A stretch of DNA of 64,000 nt from JBBQXK01 sp052387255 (GCA_052387255.1 JBQTJI010000015.1:1-64000); one strand, 5' to 3'. Counted from the first letter of the stretch, positions 42,301-50,943 are shown. Program-made: numbers and translations. The notes: generated by a model not told the origin, from the letters alone.

Positions 42301-42966
42301 CTGACCACGCGGGGCGGCATTGCCGGGCCGTTTGCCGGGCAGGTCAATGGCGGGGCCGAGGTGCGGGGCTCGCTGCGCCCCGCCCAGGGCGGCACGGCAA
42401 TCAGCCTGACCGGGTCGGATGCCGGGTCGGTGCTGTCCTCGGCGGGCATCTTTCCGAATGCGCGGGGGGGCACGCTGGAAATGACGGCGGTGCCGCGCGG
42501 GTCGGGCTATACCGGCCGCGCGGTGGTGCGCAACGTGCGGGTACGCAACACGCCGGTGCTGGCGGAACTGGTGAACGCGATCAGCGTCGTGGGGCTTCTG
42601 GAACAGCTGGACGGCGGGGGGCTGGTGTTCAGCGAGGCGGACGCCGATTTCCGCCTGACGCCCGATGCGGTCGAGATCACCCAAGGGGCGGCGGTCGGCG
42701 CATCGCTGGGGGTGTCGCTGGCCGGGCTCTATGACCTGCGGCGGGGGCGGCTGGACATGCAGGGCGTGATTTCGCCGATCTATCTGGTGAACGGCATCGG
42801 GGCCATCTTCACCCGGCGCGGCGAGGGGCTGTTCGGGTTCAACTATCGCCTGCGCGGCACGCCGTCGGACCCGCAGGTCACGGTCAACCCGCTGTCGGTG
42901 TTCACGCCCGGCATGTTCCGCGAAATCTTCCGCCGCCCCGCCCCGCGCATCGGTGAGGCGGGATGA
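39376..42966 (+). CDS. AsmA/YhdP-like (DUF3971) large envelope protein
   Basis: A 1196-residue protein with an unusual 95-residue Asp/Gly-rich N-terminal region, an Arg-rich stretch, one membrane helix (WVIVTVILVLFGLGFGALAL, about residues 113-132) and a very long beta-rich periplasmic part. The C-terminal AsmA-like region is visible in VSLAGLYDLRRGRLDMQGVISPIYLVNGIGAIF and FNYRLRGTPSDPQVTVNPLS. Proteins of this class form periplasm-spanning bridges that carry phospholipid to the outer membrane in E. coli (YhdP, TamB). An alternative start at the Met before GQRRRARR would remove the acidic leader. It overlaps queA by 4 bases. Confidence 0.86.
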   Translation: MDGDRASTGVAGRPAAGRAEPDVLSGSDATGSGRAPRLTLRPVDGDDGNGGDVVARDAVADDGADAIGDDGGDAGTDPGPPAGPGPQKPARPTMGQRRRARRIARAERPVGGPWVIVTVILVLFGLGFGALALTGKPVRLPVWLVAEAEARLNRVMADLPMAQGLAAGRAGGGAAALSIGGAVLFIDRGDWTPRLLLEDLRLLQPGGSAVLSLPEARFAVDPAALVRGQVRLTSVRLVGGRMVLRRLPDGRFDLAFGGQMPALTFDTLAGLLDAADAAFGSAALASLDRIEAEALTLTLQDQRAGRTWDMGDGRLTVERRADGLAAELALSLVGGASTPAQARLTVVTEAQGSAARIGVAVDRVAAADIALQAPGLAWLGVLEAEVSGDFAAEFNAAGEVAGLEATLALGAGALRPAEGAPPVPFSRVALSFGFDPLRERVTLRELAVDSATLRLAATGHADLPGVRRGLPDTAIAQIAVRQMRFDPEGLFEAPAEFSGGAVDLRLRLRPFSVEIGQATLLDGDRTLTAKGRIQALAEGWSVAVDVALDAIGHDRLVALWPLQAVPRTRAWAVRNFQEGTLLNVKAALRSAPGTEPKLALTYDFSGAGVRFMPTLPPVEGGHGYAVLEGLRYTVVLDDGHVTAPAGGALDVSGSVFVVPDVTEVPATGEITLQSRGSLTATLALLDQPPFGFISKAGQRVDLGAGQVTAGATLRLPLIGKAQPSQIEWRVAGRIADFRSDVLVPGRTLTAPALTVTADKGALVIAGAGQLQGVPFDATYRQPLGAGGNGGARVTGTVEMSQGAAGRLRLGLPERLMSGTATGEIDVTLARGRPPELRLTLGLQGLGLSIPELGWSKARAARGTLAVAATLSTPAAITDLSLKAEGLEARGTVSLRGDGSLDQFRLSRLRVGSWLDATARLTGQGAGRTPRVALTGGTLDIRRLPGGGQGGGGPLSLSLDRVVLSDTITLTGVAADLTTRGGIAGPFAGQVNGGAEVRGSLRPAQGGTAISLTGSDAGSVLSSAGIFPNARGGTLEMTAVPRGSGYTGRAVVRNVRVRNTPVLAELVNAISVVGLLEQLDGGGLVFSEADADFRLTPDAVEITQGAAVGASLGVSLAGLYDLRRGRLDMQGVISPIYLVNGIGAIFTRRGEGLFGFNYRLRGTPSDPQVTVNPLSVFTPGMFREIFRRPAPRIGEAG

Positions 42967-44003
42967 GGCTGGACGACTTCGACTTCGACCTGCCCGAGGC
43001 GCTGATCGCCACGCGGCCCGCAAGGCCCCGGTCGTCGGCGCGGTTGCTGGTGGTGACGCCCGAGGCGCTGGCCGACCGCGTGGTGACCGACCTGCCCGGC
43101 CTTCTGCGGCCCGGCGACCGGCTGGTCCTGAACAACACGCGCGTGATTCCGGCGCGGCTGGCAGGGGTGCGGCGGCGGGGCGAGGCAAAGGCGCGCATCG
43201 AGGTGACGCTGATGGAGCCGGCGGCGGCAGGAGGCTGGCGGGCGCTGGCCCGGCCCCTGCGCAAGGTGGCAGAGGGCGAGGTGATCGCCTTCGGGGCCGG
43301 GCTTGAGGGGGAGGTGGCGGCCAAGGGCGAGGCTGACCTGCGGCTGGTGTTCAACCTGGAGGGCGCGGCCTTCGACGCGGCCCTGGCGCAGGCGGGGGTG
43401 ATGCCGCTGCCGCCCTACATCGCCGCCAAACGCGCCCCCGACGTGGCGGACAACGACGACTACCAGACCGTGTTCGCCCGCCACGCAGGCGCCGTCGCCG
43501 CCCCCACGGCCTCGCTGCATTTCGACGCGGCACTTCTGCAGGCCATCGCCGCGCGCGGCGTGGCCTTTTCGGAAGTCACCCTGCACGTCGGCGCAGGCAC
43601 CTTTCTGCCGGTGAAGGTCGAGGACGTGACCACCCACCGCATGCACGCCGAGTGGGGCGAGGTGACGGCGGCGGCCGCCCATGCCATCAACGCGACCCGC
43701 GCGGCGGGGGGCCGGGTGATCCCGGTCGGCACCACGGCGCTGCGCCTGATCGAAAGCGCCGCCGTTTCGGGCGTGGTGGAACCCTGGCGGGGCGAGACCG
43801 ACATCTTCATCTATCCCGGCTACCGGTTCCGGGTGACGGACGGGCTGATGACGAACTTCCATTTGCCGAAGTCGACACTTCTGATGCTGGTGTCGGCGCT
43901 GATGGGGCAGGACCGGATGCGCAGCGCCTATGCCCATGCGGTGGCGCGGGGGTACCGGTTCTTTAGCTATGGCGACGCGTCGCTGCTGCTGCCGGAGGGG
44001 TAG
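42963..44003 (+). CDS. queA: tRNA preQ1(34) S-adenosylmethionine ribosyltransferase-isomerase
   Basis: Makes epoxyqueuosine on tRNA wobble position 34. The 346-residue protein opens with DDFDFDLPEALIATRPARPR and contains NNTRVIPARL, LHVGAGTFLPVKVEDVTTHRMHAE and TDGLMTNFHLPKSTLLMLVSAL, all QueA hallmarks. The start ATG overlaps the stop of the AsmA-like gene (ATGA). No tgt gene follows, which would be a common neighbour elsewhere. Confidence 0.96.
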   Translation: MRLDDFDFDLPEALIATRPARPRSSARLLVVTPEALADRVVTDLPGLLRPGDRLVLNNTRVIPARLAGVRRRGEAKARIEVTLMEPAAAGGWRALARPLRKVAEGEVIAFGAGLEGEVAAKGEADLRLVFNLEGAAFDAALAQAGVMPLPPYIAAKRAPDVADNDDYQTVFARHAGAVAAPTASLHFDAALLQAIAARGVAFSEVTLHVGAGTFLPVKVEDVTTHRMHAEWGEVTAAAAHAINATRAAGGRVIPVGTTALRLIESAAVSGVVEPWRGETDIFIYPGYRFRVTDGLMTNFHLPKSTLLMLVSALMGQDRMRSAYAHAVARGYRFFSYGDASLLLPEG

Positions 44004-44126
44004 AGCGCCTGCATCGCATGGGTCGGGATCGTGCCGGGCAGGGTCGCGGGTTGTGTAGCATCCTGCTGGCATTTCCCCCAGTTTGCGGTGAATGATGACG
44101 AAACCGCCGGGCACAGGGGGCCAAGT

Positions 44127-45380
44127 ATGCTGGGTGTTCTGCGGACAAGCTGGCCGCTGCTCTTGGGCGTGATGCTGCTGATGATCGGGAACGGCATGCA
44201 GGCCTCGCTCCTCGGCATCCGGGGCAAGATCGAGGGGTTTTCGACCTTCGAGATGTCGATCGTGACCTCGGCCTATTTCGTGGGCTTCCTCGGCGGCAGC
44301 ATGCGCACGCCGGCGATGATCCGGCGCGTCGGCCATGTGCGGGTCTTTGCCGCGATGGGGTCGGTCATCTCGGCGGTCCTCGTGCTGTACCCGATGCTGC
44401 CCGACTGGACGGCCTGGGCGCTGATGCGGGTGCTGATCGGGTTCTGTTTCAGTTCGATCTACATCACGTCCGAAAGCTGGCTGAACAACCTGGCCTCGAA
44501 CGAGACGCGGGGGCAGGCGCTGTCGGCCTATATGATCGTGCAGATGATCGGCATCATCAGTTCGCAGGCGCTGTTGAACGTGGCCCATCCTTCGGGGTTC
44601 GAGCTGTTCGTGATCCCCTCGGTGCTGGTGTCGCTGGCGTTCCTGCCGATGCTGCTGGCCCCGACCCCCGCCCCCACCTTCAACACGATGAAGGGGATGA
44701 GCTTTTCCCGCCTGTTCCGCATCTCGCCCCTCGGTTGCGTCGGGATGCTGCTGACCGGGGGCATCTTTTCGGCGATGTTCGGGATGGCCTCGGTCTGGGG
44801 CTCGCTCGAGGGGCTGAGCGTCCGCCAGATTTCGCTGTTCGTCGGCGTCATGTACATCGGTGGCCTGCTGTTGCAGTACCCCCTGGGGTTCGCGTCGGAC
44901 CGGATGGACCGCCGTCACCTGATCTTCGGGCTGTCGCTGGCGGGGGCGCTGGTGATGCTGGTCGTGGTCGTGGCGGCGCCGCCCTTTGGCGTGGTGCTGG
45001 TCGCGTCGTTCCTGCTGGGGGGTGTCACCAATCCGCTGTACGCGCTGCTGATCGCCTATACCAACGATTTCCTCGGCAAGGACGACATGGCGGCGGCCTC
45101 GGCGGGGATGATCTTTCTCAACGGGTTCGGGGCGATCTTCGGGCCGCTGGCCACCGGCTGGCTGATGGAGAACGTCGGCCCGGCGGGGTTCTTCCTGTTC
45201 ATCGGCGTGCTGTTCGCGGGGCTTGCGGGCTATGCCGCCTGGCGCATGACACGGCGTGCGGCCCCGGCGAAAAGCCAGGGCGCGGCCACCATCGCGCCGA
45301 CGGCTTCGGCCCTGGCGGTCGAGGCGGTGCTCGAGAAAGGGGCAAGCGATGCGCCCGGAACAGAAGGGAGGCGGCGATGA
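44127..45380 (+). CDS. MFS transporter
   Basis: A 417-residue major facilitator protein with about 12 membrane helices and the loop between helices 2 and 3 in GFLGGSMRTPAMIRRVGHVRVF, close to the MFS signature. Similar sequences are often annotated as YcaD/YfkF-like transporters of unknown substrate. The ATG at 44127 has AGGGGG upstream and starts shortly before helix 1; a longer frame adds 32 non-membrane residues. It overlaps the DUF924 gene by 4 bases. Confidence 0.87.
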   Translation: MLGVLRTSWPLLLGVMLLMIGNGMQASLLGIRGKIEGFSTFEMSIVTSAYFVGFLGGSMRTPAMIRRVGHVRVFAAMGSVISAVLVLYPMLPDWTAWALMRVLIGFCFSSIYITSESWLNNLASNETRGQALSAYMIVQMIGIISSQALLNVAHPSGFELFVIPSVLVSLAFLPMLLAPTPAPTFNTMKGMSFSRLFRISPLGCVGMLLTGGIFSAMFGMASVWGSLEGLSVRQISLFVGVMYIGGLLLQYPLGFASDRMDRRHLIFGLSLAGALVMLVVVVAAPPFGVVLVASFLLGGVTNPLYALLIAYTNDFLGKDDMAAASAGMIFLNGFGAIFGPLATGWLMENVGPAGFFLFIGVLFAGLAGYAAWRMTRRAAPAKSQGAATIAPTASALAVEAVLEKGASDAPGTEGRRR

Positions 45381-45970
45381 GCGATCCTGTGGCGGTGCTG
45401 CAGTACTGGCTGAACACGGTCGGGCCCGTCGGCTGGTACAAGGGCGGCGAGGATCTGGACGACGATGTGCGCGCCCGCTGGCAGGACCTGTGGGAAGCCG
45501 CGGAAGCGGGGGGCCTCGACCACTGGACAGAGGGGCCGGTGGGCAGCCTCGCCTTCATCATCCTGACCGACCAGTTTCCGCGCAACATGTTCCGCGACCA
45601 GGCCCGCGCCTTTGCCACCGACGCGGCCGCCCGCGCCGCCGCGCGCCGCGCGCTCGAGGCGGGATGGGACATGGCCGTGCCCGAACCCGAACGACAGTTC
45701 ATGTATCTGCCGTTCGAACATTCCGAGGACGCAGACGATCAGGCACTTTCGGTCAGGCTGTTCACGGACCGCCTGCCGTCGCAGCCCGACAACATCCTCC
45801 ATGCCCGCGTGCATGCCGAGGTGATCCGCCGCCATGGCCGCTTCCCGACGCGGAACGCAGCACTTGGCCGGGCGAACACGCCCGAAGAGGACGCCTACCT
45901 GGCCGAGGGCGGCTATGTGGCGCTGGTCAGGGCGATGCGCGACCCGGCGCAGGATCCACCGCAGGACTGA
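45377..45970 (+). CDS. DUF924 family protein
   Basis: A 197-residue soluble TPR-like protein of unknown function. Diagnostic blocks are VLQYWLNTVGPVGWYKGGEDLD at the start, a LTDQFPRNMFRDQARAFATD stretch and FMYLPFEHSEDADDQ. GGGAGG lies upstream of the ATG, which overlaps the MFS gene stop. The family is widespread in proteobacteria, usually next to transport or redox genes. Confidence 0.9.
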   Translation: MSDPVAVLQYWLNTVGPVGWYKGGEDLDDDVRARWQDLWEAAEAGGLDHWTEGPVGSLAFIILTDQFPRNMFRDQARAFATDAAARAAARRALEAGWDMAVPEPERQFMYLPFEHSEDADDQALSVRLFTDRLPSQPDNILHARVHAEVIRRHGRFPTRNAALGRANTPEEDAYLAEGGYVALVRAMRDPAQDPPQD

Positions 45971-45986
45971 CGCGGCAGACGGCGCG

Positions 45987-46026
45987 CCTCCCTCTCCCCT
46001 CGGGGGAGAGGGAGGGGGTGAGGGGG
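45987..46026 (+). repeat. CCCTCTCCCC-type hairpin repeat, copy 1
   Basis: A perfect 13-bp stem, CCTCCCTCTCCCC (45987-45999) with GGGGAGAGGGAGG (46003-46015), closed by a 3-base loop and followed by GGGTGAGGGGG. A second copy at 51968-52004 matches 34 of 37 bases from 45990 in the same orientation. Here it follows the DUF924 gene and may double as a terminator. Confidence 0.75.
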
Positions 46027-46090
46027 GAACAGCGCCGGTCGCCCGGTGCCAGCCATGCATCCATTGCATGGCGTTGCGGCGGCGGGTTTG

Positions 46091-46119
46091 TTGCGACGCT
46101 GCGCGTTGTGGTTTAAGGG
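46091..46119 (+). promoter_or_regulatory. Possible promoter for the lpd gene
   Basis: TTGCGA (46091-46096) and TAAGGG (46114-46119) are 17 bases apart, ending 27 bases before the lpd ATG. The -10 is poor, so this is only a candidate. Confidence 0.35.
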
Positions 46120-46145
46120 TCAACCAGTTTTCCGGGGAGGGACGC

Positions 46146-47543
46146 ATGGCTGCCACGAAGTTCGACATGATCGTGATCGGTGCCGGGCCGGGCGGCTACG
46201 TCGCGGCGATCCGGGGCTCGCAACTGGGCCTCAAGGTCGCCATCGTCGAACGCGAGCATCTGGGCGGCATCTGCCTGAACTGGGGCTGCATCCCGACCAA
46301 GGCGCTGCTGCGGTCGGCAGAAGTCTTTCATCTCATGCACCGGGCCAAGGAGTTCGGGCTGAAGGTCGAGGGCATCGGGTTCGACCTGGCCGCCGTGGTC
46401 GCGCGGTCGCGCGGGGTGGCCAAGCAATTGTCGGGCGGCATCGGCCATCTGATGAAGAAGAACAAGGTGACAGTGTTCATGGGGGCGGCCATGCTGGCCG
46501 GGGATGGCAAGGTGTCGGTCAAGACCGACAAGGGTTCCGAGGAGCTTGAGTCCGCGAACATCGTGGTTGCCACGGGGGCGCGGGCGCGCGAACTGCCGGG
46601 GCTCGAGGCGGACGGCGACCTCGTGTGGTCCTACAAGCATGCGCTGGTCGCCAGCCGCATGCCGAAAAAGCTGCTGGTCATCGGTTCGGGCGCCATCGGC
46701 ATCGAGTTTGCCAGCTTCTTCAACACGCTCGGGTCCGACACCACGGTGGTCGAGGTGATGGACCGCATCCTGCCCGTGGAAGATGCCGAGATCGCCGCCT
46801 TCGCCAAGAAGGCCTTCGTCAAGCAGGGCATGACCATCCTCGAGAAGGCATCGGTCAAGAAGCTGGACCGCAAGCCGGGGCAGGGCGTGACCGCCCATAT
46901 CGAGCAGGGCGGCAAGGTGGAAACCCGCGACTACGACACGGTCATCTCCGCCGTGGGCATCGTCGGCAATGTCGAGAACCTGGGGCTCGAGGCCCTGGGC
47001 GTGAAGATCGACCGCACCCATGTGGTGACGGACGAATACTGTCGCACGGGCGTTCAGGGCGTCTTTGCCATCGGCGACATCGCCGGGGCCCCCTGGCTGG
47101 CCCACAAGGCCAGCCACGAGGGCGTGATGGTGGCCGAACTGATCGCGGGCGGCCATCCCCACCCGATCAAGCCCAATTCCATCGCGGGCTGCACCTATTG
47201 CCAGCCGCAGGTGGCCTCGGTCGGCCTGACCGAGGAAAAGGCCAAGGCGGCGGGGCATACGGTCAAGGTCGGGCGTTTCCCCTTCATCGGCAACGGCAAG
47301 GCCATTGCGCTTGGCGAATCCGAGGGGATGATCAAGACCGTCTTCGACGCCACGTCCGGCGAACTCTTGGGCGCGCACATGATCGGGGCGGAAGTGACCG
47401 AACTGATCCAGGGCTATGTCGTGGGCCGCACGCTCGAGACGACCGAGGCGGAACTGATGGAAACCGTCTTCCCGCACCCGACCCTGTCCGAGATGATGCA
47501 CGAGGCGGTGCTGGACGCCTACGGCCGGGCGCTGCATTTCTAG
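46146..47543 (+). CDS. lpdA: Dihydrolipoyl dehydrogenase (E3)
   Basis: FAD enzyme that reoxidises dihydrolipoyl groups of 2-oxoacid dehydrogenase or glycine cleavage complexes with NAD. The 465-residue protein has the FAD loop GAGPGGYVAAIRG, the redox disulfide GGICLNWGCIPTK, the NAD loop GSGAIGIEFASFF and the C-terminal H-P-H-P-T-L-S-E dimer motif. GGGAGGGACGC precedes the ATG. No E1 or E2 gene is adjacent, so the partner complex cannot be assigned from this window. Confidence 0.94.
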   Translation: MAATKFDMIVIGAGPGGYVAAIRGSQLGLKVAIVEREHLGGICLNWGCIPTKALLRSAEVFHLMHRAKEFGLKVEGIGFDLAAVVARSRGVAKQLSGGIGHLMKKNKVTVFMGAAMLAGDGKVSVKTDKGSEELESANIVVATGARARELPGLEADGDLVWSYKHALVASRMPKKLLVIGSGAIGIEFASFFNTLGSDTTVVEVMDRILPVEDAEIAAFAKKAFVKQGMTILEKASVKKLDRKPGQGVTAHIEQGGKVETRDYDTVISAVGIVGNVENLGLEALGVKIDRTHVVTDEYCRTGVQGVFAIGDIAGAPWLAHKASHEGVMVAELIAGGHPHPIKPNSIAGCTYCQPQVASVGLTEEKAKAAGHTVKVGRFPFIGNGKAIALGESEGMIKTVFDATSGELLGAHMIGAEVTELIQGYVVGRTLETTEAELMETVFPHPTLSEMMHEAVLDAYGRALHF

Positions 47544-47582
47544 CGCAGGCGTCGGCTGATGTGCACGGGCGGCCGTTGGCGG

Positions 47583-47643
47583 GTAGGGTGCGTGCTTGCA
47601 CGCACCGCCCGGCGCGAACGGTGCGTGCAAGCACGCCCCCTAC
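47583..47643. repeat. Bipartite palindromic repeat between lpd and the amidohydrolase gene
   Basis: A 25-base arm at 47583-47607 (core GTGCGTGCTTGCACGCACC) is inverted at 47619-47643 with one mismatch, across an 11-base spacer. Each arm is self-complementary. The right arm covers the stop codon of the minus-strand amidohydrolase gene. Layout and position closely parallel the element at 29875-29944 although the core differs. Confidence 0.75.
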
Positions 47644-49268
47644 GCGAAGTCACCGTGCCGATGCACTTCGCGCCCCTTGAACAGGGTCAGCAGCACCTGC
47701 GTGTCGCCGATCTGCCCATGCGGCACCGCAAAGATGTCGCGGTCGAGCACGATCAGATCGGCGGAGAATCCCGGTGACAGCCGCCCGGTATGGGCCCCGC
47801 GCCAGCAGGCGGCGGCGGCGTTCACGGTATAGCCCTGAACCGCCTCGGCCACGGTCAGGCGTTCGGCGGGCAGGAAGACGGGGGCCGATCCTTCGCGCGC
47901 GAGGGGCTGGCGGGTGACGGCGATCTCGATGATCTCGAAGGGGTTGAGCGTGCTGACCGCGAAATCCGACGACAGGCAGTACGCCGCACCCGCATCCAGC
48001 ATCTGGCGGAAGGCATAGGTCTGGGCCAGCCGGTCGGGGCCGATCATCTCGAGGGCGATGTCGGGCACGGTCGGGTCGTAACGCGCCCACAAGGGCTGGA
48101 TGTTGGCCATGGCCCCCAGGGCGGCGATGCGCGGGATGTCGGCGGGATCGACCGACTGCAGGTGGGCCAGCTGGTGCAGGCCGGGCCATGGGCCATTCGC
48201 CCGCCGGGCGGTCTCGAACCCGTCCAGCGCGGCGCGGGCGGCGGCGTCGCCGATGACATGCACATGGATCTGGAACCGCGCGGCATCAAGCGCCGTGAAC
48301 AGGGCGGCGATCTGGTCGGGGGTGAACATCACGGGCGCATTGCCGCCGCCCGCGTCGGCATAGGGGGCCAGCATCGCGGCCGTGCGGTTCTCGAACACGC
48401 CATCGAAGAAGAACTTGGCGGAATGGATGTGGAAATCGGGGCCGGGATGGGCGGCCCGCAGGGCGGTCAGGCGGGCCAGCGCGGAGTCGGCCGTGTCCTT
48501 TGCGGTGACCAGTGCTGCGCCTGCCACGCGCAGGGTCAATGCGCCCTGTGCGGCCAGCGCACCATAGGCCGCGACGTTGTGGTCGACCACGCGCGGGTCG
48601 ATGATGCCGGTCAACCCGTGGCGGTTGGCATGGGCCTGCCCGGCCCTTGCGCCCGCAAGGAATTCGTCGGGGCCAAGGGCGGGCAGGAACCGCATGGCAA
48701 AATGGATCGCGTCTTCGTGCAGCATGCCGGTCGCTTGGCCCGTGGCGTCGCGCACGAAATGGCCGTTGGCTGGGTCGGGCGTGTCATTGCCGATGCCGCA
48801 GAGCTCAATCGCACGGCTGTTCAGGCAGGCACAGTGACCGCTGTTGTCATAGAGGATCGCCGGGCGGTCGCTGACCACCGCGTCGATGACGGCCGCCGTC
48901 AGATTGTGGTCGCCGTACAGGCCCGGCTGCCAGCCGGTGCCGATGACGACGGGCAGGGTGACCTTTGCGGCATGGTCTGCCACGGCCCTTTGCAGGGCGG
49001 GCACGCCCTGCACATCCCACAGCGCCGCTGCCGTCACCATGTCGGTGCCGCCGTCCATCAGGTGCACATGCGCGTCCTGGAACCCCGGCAGCACCAGCCG
49101 CCCCCTTAGGTCGATCACCTGCGTTCCCGGCCCCGCCATCGCCCGGATGTCGGCATCCGACCCCAGCCGCAGGATTCGGCCCGCGCCAATGGCGATCCCC
49201 CGCGCGCGGGGGCAGGCCGTGTCCATCGTGCGGATGTCGGCATTCACCAGGATCAGGTCGGGGGTCAT
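47640..49268 (-). CDS. YtcJ-like metal-dependent amidohydrolase
   Basis: A 542-residue amidohydrolase superfamily enzyme (Amidohydro_3). The metal H-x-H lies in LPGFQDAHVHLMDGG near residue 67, a further His in IHVHVIGDAAA and the late Asp in YCLSSDFAVSTLNPF; the C-terminal composite strand ends with SADLIVLDRDIFAVP. It hydrolyses an amide or cyclic amide of unknown nature. It is the last gene of the leftward transporter operon and overlaps the cupin gene by 4 bases (ATGA), so it probably acts on the imported compound or a breakdown product. Confidence 0.87.
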   Translation of the reverse strand: MTPDLILVNADIRTMDTACPRARGIAIGAGRILRLGSDADIRAMAGPGTQVIDLRGRLVLPGFQDAHVHLMDGGTDMVTAAALWDVQGVPALQRAVADHAAKVTLPVVIGTGWQPGLYGDHNLTAAVIDAVVSDRPAILYDNSGHCACLNSRAIELCGIGNDTPDPANGHFVRDATGQATGMLHEDAIHFAMRFLPALGPDEFLAGARAGQAHANRHGLTGIIDPRVVDHNVAAYGALAAQGALTLRVAGAALVTAKDTADSALARLTALRAAHPGPDFHIHSAKFFFDGVFENRTAAMLAPYADAGGGNAPVMFTPDQIAALFTALDAARFQIHVHVIGDAAARAALDGFETARRANGPWPGLHQLAHLQSVDPADIPRIAALGAMANIQPLWARYDPTVPDIALEMIGPDRLAQTYAFRQMLDAGAAYCLSSDFAVSTLNPFEIIEIAVTRQPLAREGSAPVFLPAERLTVAEAVQGYTVNAAAACWRGAHTGRLSPGFSADLIVLDRDIFAVPHGQIGDTQVLLTLFKGREVHRHGDFA

Positions 49269-50104
49269 GCCCGCTCCAGTTCCGCCCAGTCCTCTGCCGG
49301 GATCACATAGGCCACTTCGTTCACATCCCGCGTCCAGCCGACGATGGCCAGGAACGGCACCGCCCCGACCTTGGTCGCATGCGGGTCATGGGGGTTGTTC
49401 CAGACGGGTTCATGCGCGGGCTTGATCGTCAGGTCCTTGCCGGGGCCGAACCGCCAGCCGTGCGGGCCGGTCAGCGGCACATACAACTCGGGTGCCGCAT
49501 GGGCGTGGTCGCGGTACAGCACATGCGGCGCGATCAGGAACAAGTCCAGGCTATAGTCGCGCGCCCGGATCGGCCCGTCCTCATCCGCGATGTACGCATA
49601 GGCGTGGCCCATGGCAAATGCGTCGCCGATCTGGGCGCGGGGGTAGGCGTCATAGGTGATCCATCTCAGATGCGGCGCAGCCGCCGCGATGGCCGCGGAC
49701 AGGGCGGGGTGGGTGGCCTCCAGCGCCGCCAGCGCCGTGCCCAGGTGGCGCGTGACCACCGGGTTCGGCGGGCCTGCCGCAACCTCTGGCGCAAAGGGCC
49801 GCAGCGCGCCCAGACCGGCCCGCACCTCGGGCACGCCGGGGCCGGGCAGGGTGGCCAGATACCCGTCGACGGCTTCTGCCAGGGTTGCAATGATTCCGGA
49901 CGGGGACAGTCCCCGCGACGCCAGGACCGCCGCCGGATCCTCGGCGTCCAGATTGGCGCAGATGCGATAGACCTCCAGCATCTCGGCCCCGATCAGCCCG
50001 GCGTTGAACAGCGTCATCGCCGCGCCATAGCGCAGCCGTCCCGACCCCGGCCGACCCAGGGGGGTGGCCAGCAGCGCCCTTGCATCATCCAGTGTCCCGC
50101 TCAT
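49265..50104 (-). CDS. DMSP-lyase-family cupin protein
   Basis: A 279-residue protein whose C-terminal third is a cupin. The metal site reads YRDHAHAAPELY (H-x-H-x3-E plus Tyr) with the second-motif His in NNPHDPHATK, the same ligand set as DddK/DddQ-type dimethylsulfoniopropionate lyases. The N-terminal 150 residues are helical, as in DddL-group proteins. It is coupled by 4-base overlaps to the permease gene upstream and the amidohydrolase gene downstream. It may cleave DMSP to acrylate and dimethylsulfide, or act on another onium compound; the context of Rieske demethylases and a Pot-type importer makes a related substrate likely. No acrylate-processing gene is seen. Confidence 0.72.
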   Translation of the reverse strand: MSGTLDDARALLATPLGRPGSGRLRYGAAMTLFNAGLIGAEMLEVYRICANLDAEDPAAVLASRGLSPSGIIATLAEAVDGYLATLPGPGVPEVRAGLGALRPFAPEVAAGPPNPVVTRHLGTALAALEATHPALSAAIAAAAPHLRWITYDAYPRAQIGDAFAMGHAYAYIADEDGPIRARDYSLDLFLIAPHVLYRDHAHAAPELYVPLTGPHGWRFGPGKDLTIKPAHEPVWNNPHDPHATKVGAVPFLAIVGWTRDVNEVAYVIPAEDWAELERA

Positions 50105-50943
50105 GCGGCATTCTCCCGATACGCCATCCGTGCATCCTTTTCGCGCCGCCGCTCGGACCGGTGCAGGATGTACCCCGCCACGGCCACGCCGATCCCTACC
50201 GCCACGACCATCAGCGTGGCCAGCGCGTTGATGTCGGGGGTGACGCCCAGCTTCACCTTGGACCAGATCAGAAGCGGCAGCGTGGTGTTGCCGGGGCCGG
50301 TGGTGAACTGGGTGATGACGACATCGTCCAGGCTGATGGTGAAGGCCAGAAGCCAGCCCGACAGGATGGCCGGGCTGATCACCGGCAGGGTCACGTCGCG
50401 CATCACCTGCCAGGGGCGGGACCCGAGGTCCATCGCCGCCTCCTCTATCGCCCGGTCGGCGGACAGCATGCGCGAATGCACGATGGTGGTGACGAAGACC
50501 ATGGAAAAGGTGATATGCGCCAAGGTGATGGTGGTAAAGCCGCGGCTGCCGGGCCAGCCGGTGGTTTCCGCCATCAGGATGAACATCATCAGCATCGAGA
50601 TGCCGGTGATCACCTCGGGCATCACCAGGGGTGCGGTGACGAGGCCCGAGAACAGGGTGCGCCCACGGAACCGGCGGAACCGGGCAAGGGCGACGCCCGC
50701 CATGGTGCCGAGGATGGTGGCGATGGTGGCCGACACGAGCGCGATCTTCAGCGACAGCACCAGCGCCGCCATCACCTGCCGGTTCGACCAGAGCGAGGCA
50801 TACCACTTGGTCGAGAACCCGCCCCAGACGGTGACCAGCCGCGACCCGTTGAAGGAATAGACGATCATTGACAGGATCGGGATGTACAGGAACGCGAACC
50901 CGAAACACAGGATGACGATGAGGAGGGTCGAGTTGCGGGTCAT
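50101..50943 (-). CDS. ABC transporter permease (PotI/PotC type)
   Basis: A 280-residue inner-membrane permease with about six helices and the BPD_transp_1 coupling loop EEAAMDLGSRPWQVMRDVTLPVISPAI. This type belongs to the polyamine/opine/onium importers. It overlaps its partner permease gene and the cupin gene by 4 bases on either side. Confidence 0.9.
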   Translation of the reverse strand: MTRNSTLLIVILCFGFAFLYIPILSMIVYSFNGSRLVTVWGGFSTKWYASLWSNRQVMAALVLSLKIALVSATIATILGTMAGVALARFRRFRGRTLFSGLVTAPLVMPEVITGISMLMMFILMAETTGWPGSRGFTTITLAHITFSMVFVTTIVHSRMLSADRAIEEAAMDLGSRPWQVMRDVTLPVISPAILSGWLLAFTISLDDVVITQFTTGPGNTTLPLLIWSKVKLGVTPDINALATLMVVAVGIGVAVAGYILHRSERRREKDARMAYRENAA

